Source: Saprospiraceae bacterium
GTDB taxonomy: Bacteria > Bacteroidota > Bacteroidia > Chitinophagales > Saprospiraceae
Reading direction: 5' to 3'
Assembly: GCA_020629965.1 (NCBI GenBank)
Contig: JAHDCG010000037.1
Span: forward strand, 4,900-46,778
DNA: 41,879 bases
Every line of letters starts with the position of its first letter. The first letter of the stretch is position 1. Positions 32,989 to 39,473 of this stretch are shown here, one piece after another. Both the position numbers and the translations under genes were made by a program. The notes beneath the pieces are model-generated. The model saw nothing but the letters and a program-made list of their open reading frames with translations. It was not told where the DNA came from and did not search any database.

Positions 32989-34548
32989 ATGCTGGTCAAA
33001 ACTTACTCCTCCGCCGTGCAAGGCGTAGATGCCCGTACCATCACCGTAGAAGTCAACGCAGGCGGTCAGCCGGCGGGTGGTGTTAATAATTTTTATCAAA
33101 TGGTCGGGCTGCCCGACAAAGCCGTCAGCGAGGGTTTTCGCCGCATCGAAGCCGCGATAACCAACGTCAAAAAGAACATGCCGCGGCTGTATCTCATCGT
33201 CAATCTCGCGCCCGCCGATATTCGCAAAGAGGGTTCTTCCTTTGATTTGCCGATCGCGATGGGCATTTTGGCGGCGAGTAATCAAGTCAAATCCGAAGAA
33301 ATCGGCAAGTATCTGATGATTGGCGAACTGTCGCTCGACGGCGGTTTGCGTCCCGTCAAAGGTGCGCTTTCCATTGCCATACAAGCCCGCAAAGAAAAAT
33401 ATAAAGGACTGATAATCAGTCACCAAAATGCCCGCGAAGCCGCCATCGTTAACGACCTCGAAGTCTATGGTGTAGAAAATTTGCGCGAGGTCATCGACTA
33501 TTTCAACGGCGAAAAAGAACTGAAACAAACCATCGTCGAAACCCGCGAAGAGTTTGCCGGAAATCAGGAATATTTCGACGTCGATTTTTCGGATGTGAAA
33601 GGTCAGGAAAACATCAAACGCGCTTTGGAAATCGCCGCAGCGGGCGGTCACAATGCTATTCTTATCGGTCCGCCGGGCGCGGGGAAGACAATGTTGGCGC
33701 GGCGCATGCCGACGGTATTGCCGCAACTATCGCTGATGGAGGCTTTGGAAACGACGAAAATTCATTCCGTCGCGGGTAAGCTGGCCGAAAATTCTTCGCT
33801 CGTCGCGCACCGTCCGTTTCGTGCGCCGCACCATACCATCAGCGACGTAGCTCTGGTCGGCGGCGGCGGAAATCCGATGCCCGGCGAAATTTCTTTGGCG
33901 CACAACGGCGTTTTGTTTTTGGATGAATTGCCGGAGTTTAAACGCAGCGTACTCGAAGTGATGCGCCAACCGATGGAAGAACGCCGCGTCACTATTTCGC
34001 GGGCGCGGCTTTCGGTCGATTATCCCGCCAATTTTATGCTCATCGCCTCCATGAATCCCTGCCCCTGCGGCTATTACAACCACCCGACGAAGGACTGCGT
34101 TTGCGGTCCCGGCGTAGTCAAACGCTACCTCAACAAAATATCGGGGCCGCTGCTGGACAGAATCGACCTGCACGTAGAGGTCACGCCCGTCAGCTACGAC
34201 CAACTGACGGACACGGAAAAAGAGTACGAAAACAGCGAAGTCATTCGCAATCGCGTCTTGCAAGCTCGTCAAATTCAGGCGGAACGCTTCAAAGAATACC
34301 CCGGCGTCTATGCCAATGCGCAAATGCCCGGCCGCATGGTGCGCGAGGTATGCGCCTTAGAAAAACCGGGGCTGCTGCTGCTCAAAACCGCCATGAAAAA
34401 ACTGCAACTTTCGGCACGCGCCTACGACCGCATTCTCAAAGTCGCGCGCACGGCAGCGGATTTGGCGGGCAGTAAGGACATTACCATCGAACACTTGGCA
34501 GAGGCGATACAGTATCGGAGTTTGGACAGAGACAACTGGGCGGGGTAG
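32989..34548 (+). CDS. YifB/ComM-family Mg-chelatase-like AAA+ ATPase
   Basis: The 519-residue protein has the family layout: an N-terminal Lon-like fold (about 1-170, starting MLVKTYSSAVQGVDARTITVEVNAGG), an AAA+ domain with Walker A GPPGAGKT at 227-234 and Walker B VLFLDELPEF, and a C-terminal Mg-chelatase domain. The conserved cysteine block MNPCPCGYYNHPTKDCVCGP is present. ComM relatives act as branch-migration helicases in natural transformation; that role here is by homology only. No other competence gene is adjacent. Confidence 0.93.
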   Translation: MLVKTYSSAVQGVDARTITVEVNAGGQPAGGVNNFYQMVGLPDKAVSEGFRRIEAAITNVKKNMPRLYLIVNLAPADIRKEGSSFDLPIAMGILAASNQVKSEEIGKYLMIGELSLDGGLRPVKGALSIAIQARKEKYKGLIISHQNAREAAIVNDLEVYGVENLREVIDYFNGEKELKQTIVETREEFAGNQEYFDVDFSDVKGQENIKRALEIAAAGGHNAILIGPPGAGKTMLARRMPTVLPQLSLMEALETTKIHSVAGKLAENSSLVAHRPFRAPHHTISDVALVGGGGNPMPGEISLAHNGVLFLDELPEFKRSVLEVMRQPMEERRVTISRARLSVDYPANFMLIASMNPCPCGYYNHPTKDCVCGPGVVKRYLNKISGPLLDRIDLHVEVTPVSYDQLTDTEKEYENSEVIRNRVLQARQIQAERFKEYPGVYANAQMPGRMVREVCALEKPGLLLLKTAMKKLQLSARAYDRILKVARTAADLAGSKDITIEHLAEAIQYRSLDRDNWAG

Positions 34549-34666
34549 TGTTGGCGGGAGGTTTTCATTTTTTTTTGGAGATAGCAAGAGAATGAATGTT
34601 TTCGTTTTTTCTTGATGTCAGATTATCCGGTTTCCTAAAATTGTGTCAATGTCATATCTCGACCTG

Positions 34667-34695
34667 TTTTGCCAACGGGATAATTATTAGCTTTG
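34667..34695 (+). promoter_or_regulatory. candidate promoter of the M28 peptidase gene
   Basis: TTTTG (34667-34671), a 16-bp spacer and TAGCTTTG (34688-34695) match the Bacteroidota -33/-7 pattern. The transcript leader would contain the inverted repeat at 34725-34830. Confidence 0.5.
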
Positions 34696-34724
34696 CAATT
34701 CATTTCACATTGTTTGATATACCG

Positions 34725-34830
34725 GTTCAATGACAAATCACACAATGGTGATACAGAAAAATTTAAAACCTGAGGTGTTATTTTATTTCAGATTTTAAAT
34801 TTTTCTCTATCACGTGATTTGTCACAGAAC
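34725..34830 (+). promoter_or_regulatory. long leader hairpin (inverted repeat) before the M28 peptidase
   Basis: Perfect 11-bp arms TGACAAATCAC/GTGATTTGTCA (34731-34741, 34814-34824) are extended outward by GTTC/GAAC. Inward they continue through GTGAT/ATCAC, AGAAAAATTTAAAA and its complement, and CCTGA/TCAGA. The loop is about 14 nt and AT-rich. The hairpin ends 8 bp before the ATG at 34839. It could be an RNA control element or a small inserted repeat. Confidence 0.7.
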
Positions 34831-34838
34831 AAAAAAAT

Positions 34839-35864
34839 ATGAATTTGATTTCCAAAGTTAAAACCCTCGCCGCTTTACTGCTGCTTTGCTTTCTCGTTGC
34901 CGCCTGCGGTGATGATAAACCTACCGAACCCGCGCCGCCCATGCAGATTGAGAAAAAATATAAGGTCACAAAATTCGACGGGCAGGCAGCTTACGATTTG
35001 GTGGCAAAGCAAGTCGCATTCGGCTACCGGGTGCCGGGCACGGAGGCACACAAACAGACCGCAGAGTGGTTGGTGCAAAAATTTGAGGAGTACGGTGCGC
35101 AGGTTATCGTACAGGATTTTATTGCCGAAACGCATTACGGCGAGAAACTGCCTTCCAAAAATATCATCGCTCAAATCAATCCTTCCGCCAAAGAACGCAT
35201 TCTTTTCGGAGCGCACTGGGACAGTCGCTACGCCGCCGATAAAGACGATGAGCGCGCCGACCAACCCATCGCGGGCGCGGATGACGGAGGCAGCGGCACG
35301 GCGGTTTTGCTGCAACTCGCTAAGCAATTACAAGAAAATCCGATAGAGGCGGAAGACCTCGGCGTGGACTTTATTCTTTTCGACGCCGAAGACCAAGGCA
35401 AAGACGGCGACGGCACCGAAGATACATCTACCACTTGGTGTCTGGGTTCGCAGCACTGGAGCAAAAATGTCGTGCCGCAGGGCTATTCCGCCAAATACGG
35501 TATTTTGTTGGACATGGTCGGCTCGGCCAATCCGCGTTTCGGTTACGAGGGCTACTCGATGCAGATTAATCCACAACTTGTGGATAAGGTGTGGAAAAAG
35601 GCGCAAAATATGGGTTACTCCAATTATTTTGTCCGCGAGCGCACGGGGGCCATTACCGACGACCATTATTACGTTGCCGTCAACGCCGGCATTCCGATGA
35701 TTGACATTATTAATTTGCCGGAAGGCAGCGGGCAGCGTTCGACCTTCGGGCCGTATCATCATACGCACGACGACGACATGGATATTATCAGCAAAAAATC
35801 TTTGCGCATTGTCGGGCAAGTGATGCTGGCGGTCATTTATGCGGAGGCGAATAATAATTTTTAA
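34839..35864 (+). CDS. M28-family metallopeptidase lipoprotein, glutaminyl-cyclase-like
   Basis: The 341-residue protein begins with a lipoprotein signal: hydrophobic to 22, then lipobox VAAC with C23 followed by GDD. The M28/glutaminyl-peptide cyclotransferase fold shows its di-zinc ligands: GAHWDSR (His), GADDGGSGTAVLLQLAKQL (Asp), FDAEDQGKDGD (Glu pair), LDMVGSANPRF (Asp) and PYHHTHDDDMD (His). Relatives are aminopeptidases or enzymes that cyclise N-terminal glutamine; the sequence resembles the cyclotransferase side, but this is not settled. Asp after +1 does not clearly predict inner- or outer-membrane location in this phylum. Confidence 0.9.
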   Translation: MNLISKVKTLAALLLLCFLVAACGDDKPTEPAPPMQIEKKYKVTKFDGQAAYDLVAKQVAFGYRVPGTEAHKQTAEWLVQKFEEYGAQVIVQDFIAETHYGEKLPSKNIIAQINPSAKERILFGAHWDSRYAADKDDERADQPIAGADDGGSGTAVLLQLAKQLQENPIEAEDLGVDFILFDAEDQGKDGDGTEDTSTTWCLGSQHWSKNVVPQGYSAKYGILLDMVGSANPRFGYEGYSMQINPQLVDKVWKKAQNMGYSNYFVRERTGAITDDHYYVAVNAGIPMIDIINLPEGSGQRSTFGPYHHTHDDDMDIISKKSLRIVGQVMLAVIYAEANNNF

Positions 35865-35914
35865 AAAGCATTTGAATTTTATAAGCTGAATTTATAGTGA
35901 ATCAAATCTGTGGC

Positions 35915-35963
35915 TACTCACAGGGTGACTCATTTATCTCTCAAGAAAGTCACCTTTCGAGTA
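35915..35963. repeat. dispersed palindrome, copy 4 (reverse orientation)
   Basis: TACTCACAGGGTGACT (35915-35930) faces AGTCACCTTTCGAGTA (35948-35963), an imperfect complement. The two arm types are those of copies 1 and 2 in swapped order, with a longer loop. It lies 51 bp after the M28 peptidase stop. Confidence 0.8.
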
Positions 35964-36007
35964 AGAGCAAAGTATCGACCGATTCGACTTATGACCTGAA
36001 TTTTTAA

Positions 36008-36171
36008 TACACTGTAAATTAAGTTTGTTAAATTTTTTCGCCCTTTATTTTTGTGTTTGACAAGGCAAAAAAATTAAGCATAGCCGTCGCTACGGTTCAC
36101 TTTTTTTAACGCCGTCAAACGCGAAAAGAAAGACGCGAAAAATTTGATGAAACTTTGTTTACAGTGTATTT
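36008..36171 (+). repeat. long imperfect inverted repeat (MITE-like or structured RNA), element 2
   Basis: The two arms of about 60 bp share AATACACTGTAAA, AAGTTT, AAATTTTT, CGC and GTTTGAC in the same order. The centre carries AGCCGT-CGCT-ACGGTT, related to the GCTACGG centre of element 1. Transition differences between arms are all T/C, giving G-U pairs in a plus-strand RNA. The left arm contains a promoter-like TTTG-N18-TATTTTTG. It fills most of the 385-bp spacer before the TPR regulator. Confidence 0.78.
36024..36053 (+). promoter_or_regulatory. candidate promoter of the TPR regulator, inside element 2
   Basis: TTTG (36024-36027), 18 bp, TATTTTTG (36046-36053): the best match to the Bacteroidota consensus in the window. 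It lies in the left arm of the inverted repeat, about 197 bp before the ATG at 36250. Confidence 0.5.
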
Positions 36172-36249
36172 AATCACCCGTAAAAAATTTCAACCGATTT
36201 GCCGCGACGTGCTGTTGATGCGCGGTATTTTTTTTTCGCCAAAAGAATT

Positions 36250-37854
36250 ATGAAAAAAATCTCTGTCTTGTTGCTCCTTTTATGGAGTCTCGGCGGTCGC
36301 GCGCAGTCGAGCGTAATTCCTGTGTCGTATGTGGACAGTTTGAATGAAATTGCGACTTCCGACAGTCTGTATTATTTTCAAAAAATCAAATTTGCACAGC
36401 GGGCTTTGGATGCGGCGCGAGACATCGACTACGACCGGGGAGAATTTTCCGCGCTGCAAAATCTCGGTATCGCACACCTCAATCTCAATAAATACGACTC
36501 TGCCCTCGAAAATTTCTTTGCCGCTCGCAAACTCGGCGAGGAAACGAATAATCGAGGTTTCGAGGCCTACGCGCTCTATTACATCGGCAATGTTTACAAC
36601 AAATTGAACAACAGCGAAAAGGCACTCGAAAATTTTAATCTCTCCCTCGACATCTATACCGAACTCGAAGACCCCTTTTGGCAGGCCGTCAATTACAACG
36701 GTATCGGCTCGGTGTACGGCACGGCGGGCGAAGGCGAAAAGGCACTCCAAGCCTTCAAAAAATGCGTAGAAATTTTTGAAGAAAACGGTTTTGCGAAGCA
36801 GGCGAGTATTCCCATCGCCAATATCGGCGAGTATTATTTTGAAAATGAAAAATATGAACTTGCGGAACGCTACGCCGACCGAGCTCTAAAATTAGCGAAA
36901 GAATTCGACGATAAAAAGGAAATTATCGGAGCCGTTTTTTTGCAGGCGCAACTCAAAGAAAAATCTAAAGAGTACGAAAATGCCGAGCAACTTTATCTGC
37001 AAGCCCTCGCTCTTGCCGAGGAGCATCAATACAATCGTGACATCGTATTTACCAAAAAAGCTCTGTCCGATTTTTACGAAAAAGCAGGCAATTATAAAAA
37101 GGCAAATATTTTACTTAACGAAGCCGTCACGCTCAACGACAGCATCCTCACGGGAGATTTGACCAACGAAATCGTTAAAATTCAAGCCTCCTATGCAGAC
37201 GAAAAACGCGACCGTGAGTTGGCGGAAAGCCGCGCAAAAATCGCAACATTGGAATTGGAAAGCAGTACCCAAAACTTTCTCATTGCCTTGGCGGTCGGGG
37301 CTTTGTTGCTTTTGGGTATGACCTTTTTGTACTTTTACTCCCGCATCAAAACCCGCCGCGCCCTCACCGAAGAGCGTTTTAAAGCCGAAGCCAAAGAGCG
37401 CGAATTACTGCAACAAGAAGTGGAAAGTAAGCAGCGCGATTTGACAAATTTCGCGCTCGATATTTCCCGCAAAAATGATTTTTCGGAAGAACTGTACGAA
37501 GGTTTGAAAAAAATCGCGCAATCCGCCAAAAGCGAAACCGCTAAAGCCAAAGCTCGCGAACTGCTGCTTTCGACCGCTAATCATCTGAAAATCAACGACG
37601 ATATCAAAGAATTTCAGGAAAACGTGGATGTCGTCAATCAGGATTTTTTCAACCGCCTGACGGAAAGATTTCCCGACCTGACCGCCAACGACCGCCAACT
37701 GTGCGGACTCATTCGCCTGAATTTATCGACCAAAGACATCGCCTCGGTGCGCAATATTTCTCCCAAATCCGTGGAAATGGGGCGTTATCGACTGCGCAAA
37801 AAACTGAATCTGGAGCAGGGCGAAGACATCGCGGTGTTTATGCAGGGCGTGTAG
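36250..37854 (+). CDS. TPR-repeat membrane regulator with C-terminal helix-turn-helix
   Basis: The start MKKISVLLLLLWSLGGRAQS at 36250 gives a signal peptide; the longer frame to 36199 adds a sequence that would mask it. The 534-residue protein then has about six TPR-like helical pairs outside the membrane (about 25-300, for example SALQNLGIAHLNLNKYDSALENFFAARKLGEE). One membrane helix follows (about 342-364), then a coiled-coil linker (KAEAKERELLQQEVESKQRD), and a LuxR-like helix-turn-helix (LTANDRQLCGLIRLNLSTKDIASVRNISPKSVEMGRYRLRKKL). This layout is common in Bacteroidota as a one-component sensor-regulator. Its targets are unknown. Confidence 0.88.
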   Translation: MKKISVLLLLLWSLGGRAQSSVIPVSYVDSLNEIATSDSLYYFQKIKFAQRALDAARDIDYDRGEFSALQNLGIAHLNLNKYDSALENFFAARKLGEETNNRGFEAYALYYIGNVYNKLNNSEKALENFNLSLDIYTELEDPFWQAVNYNGIGSVYGTAGEGEKALQAFKKCVEIFEENGFAKQASIPIANIGEYYFENEKYELAERYADRALKLAKEFDDKKEIIGAVFLQAQLKEKSKEYENAEQLYLQALALAEEHQYNRDIVFTKKALSDFYEKAGNYKKANILLNEAVTLNDSILTGDLTNEIVKIQASYADEKRDRELAESRAKIATLELESSTQNFLIALAVGALLLLGMTFLYFYSRIKTRRALTEERFKAEAKERELLQQEVESKQRDLTNFALDISRKNDFSEELYEGLKKIAQSAKSETAKAKARELLLSTANHLKINDDIKEFQENVDVVNQDFFNRLTERFPDLTANDRQLCGLIRLNLSTKDIASVRNISPKSVEMGRYRLRKKLNLEQGEDIAVFMQGV

Positions 37855-37965
37855 TTATTTTTTTTATCGTTGAAAACCTCACTTCAAAGCACTGTTTCTG
37901 TGTTTATCACTTTGCGTTTATTACTTCGATGACTCATTCCGATTGAGAATGCGAGACAGACCGGT

Positions 37966-38005
37966 TCAATAACTCAATATTTCAACGACTCAATATTTCA
38001 ACAAC
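37966..38005. repeat. 8-bp CAAYnAYT repeat before the SWIM gene
   Basis: CAATAACT, CAATATTT, CAACGACT, CAATATTT, CAACAACC end 3 bp before the ATG at 38009. No Shine-Dalgarno is visible. Confidence 0.7.
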
Positions 38006-38008
38006 CAC

Positions 38009-39373
38009 ATGCTCCTTTCTCCCGCCGACATCTACAATCTCGCCCCCGACAAAGCCGCCTACGGTCGCGCAAAAAAGTCAGCGAATGCCCGCAAATGGCG
38101 TAACCTCGCGAGTACCGGCAAGCTGACTTGGGGCGAATGCAAAAGCAGCGGTGCAGCGTACTACAAAGTCGTCATTGACGCGACGCACCCCGAAAAGCAC
38201 AAATTTTATTGCAACTGTCCTTCCCGCCAAAAGCCCTGTAAACACAGTATCGCATTAGCCATTTTGGTCTCCGAACAATCCGGTGCGTTTCGCATTGCCG
38301 AAGGTATTCCCGTTGAAATTAAAGAACTTTTAGCTAAGAAAAATGCCCCGCCGCCGACTCCCGCCGCCCTTGCGGAAGCCGAAAAACTGCGCGCCGAAGA
38401 ACGCCGAAAAAGCCGCGAAAAACGCCTGACGCAAATGTCCGCCGGGCTTGCCGAACTCGACGTGTGGTTAGCCGACATTCTGCGGCAGGGACTCGCCCGC
38501 GTCGAAGAGCAGGGCGATACTTTTTGGGAAAACCTCGCCGCCCGCATGACCGACGCCAAGCTCGGCGGCATCGGTAAGCGCGTGCTGCGTCTGCAAGACC
38601 TGCGCGGCGCACCCGCGTGGCACGAAAAAATGACGGCGGCACTCGGCGACATTTACTTGCTGTCGCAGGGCTTTCAAAATGCGGACAAACTGCCGCCCGC
38701 ATTGCAAGACGAAATTCTCAACCTTTCGGGTATCAATCAAAAGCGCGAAGAGGTGCTGCAATTAGAATCCGTGCCGGATACTTGGCTGGTCGTCGGACAA
38801 AGCGAACACACCGCCGACGAGAAAATTTACGAGCGGCGCACCTGGCTGTACGGCGAAAATATCGACCGCATCGGTCTGCTTTTGGACTTTGCTTTTCAGA
38901 CCGAATCGTACAAAGAAGAATGGAAAGTCGGGCACATCTTCGAGGCGGAAATGATTTTTTACCCGGCGGCTTACCCCTTGCGCATGTTGGCAAAAACGGC
39001 GCACCGCAAGGACGAAGTTATCCATTGGCAGGGCTATCCGAATTTCGTTGCTTTCGCTGCGGACTACGCCGAAGTACTTGCCGCAAATCCGTGGATGAGT
39101 CGCTTTCCGGCGTTTTTTACACAGGTCATTCCGTTGGTCAGTGACGAAAAAATCGAACTCGTCGATGCGGATAAAAACTTACTGCCGGCGCATATTCCCG
39201 AAAAATTTCTCTACAAACTTCTTGCGCTCGGCGGCGGGCATCCGATTGATATTTTCGGAGAGTGGGACGGAGAGAAGTTGGTCATTTTGAGTGCGATGGC
39301 GGAGGACAGATTTGTGCATTTTACGCTGCCGCCGCTGAAACGGAAGGAGCCGGTGTGGCGAAGTTTTCGGTGA
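38009..39373 (+). CDS. SWIM zinc-finger protein
   Basis: The 454-residue protein has a SWIM zinc finger near its start: C68-x-C70-x6-C77-x-H79 in FYCNCPSRQKPCKHSIAL. SWIM domains bind zinc and are thought to contact DNA or protein. The segment before it (LTWGECKSSGAAYYKVVIDATHPEKHKF) is the typical lead-in. The middle is helical and charged, and the C-terminal half (about 240-454) is not recognised. In some bacteria such genes sit beside MoxR-type ATPase and VWA genes; none is here, so the role is open. An 8-mer repeat flanks it at each end. Confidence 0.82.
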   Translation: MLLSPADIYNLAPDKAAYGRAKKSANARKWRNLASTGKLTWGECKSSGAAYYKVVIDATHPEKHKFYCNCPSRQKPCKHSIALAILVSEQSGAFRIAEGIPVEIKELLAKKNAPPPTPAALAEAEKLRAEERRKSREKRLTQMSAGLAELDVWLADILRQGLARVEEQGDTFWENLAARMTDAKLGGIGKRVLRLQDLRGAPAWHEKMTAALGDIYLLSQGFQNADKLPPALQDEILNLSGINQKREEVLQLESVPDTWLVVGQSEHTADEKIYERRTWLYGENIDRIGLLLDFAFQTESYKEEWKVGHIFEAEMIFYPAAYPLRMLAKTAHRKDEVIHWQGYPNFVAFAADYAEVLAANPWMSRFPAFFTQVIPLVSDEKIELVDADKNLLPAHIPEKFLYKLLALGGGHPIDIFGEWDGEKLVILSAMAEDRFVHFTLPPLKRKEPVWRSFR

Positions 39374-39381
39374 ATGTATTG

Positions 39382-39413
39382 TTTAGGCGTTTAAAGATTT
39401 AGGCGTTTAGATG
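39382..39413. repeat. 8-bp TTTAGGCG repeat after the SWIM gene
   Basis: TTTAGGCG, TTTAAAGA, TTTAGGCG, TTTAGATG, starting 9 bp after the stop at 39373, the same distance as the related array after the GH57 gene. Confidence 0.75.
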
Positions 39414-39473
39414 ACCGTTGAATTTCGGTATCTAATTTCCTTTTCTTATCAGAACCGAAGACAAATCGGCAAA

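Noticed and set aside
36250-39373. Defence system formed by the TPR regulator and SWIM protein
   Set aside because: The TPR protein has the ordinary sensor-regulator layout, the genes have separate spacers, and no nuclease, NTPase or toxin partner is linked.
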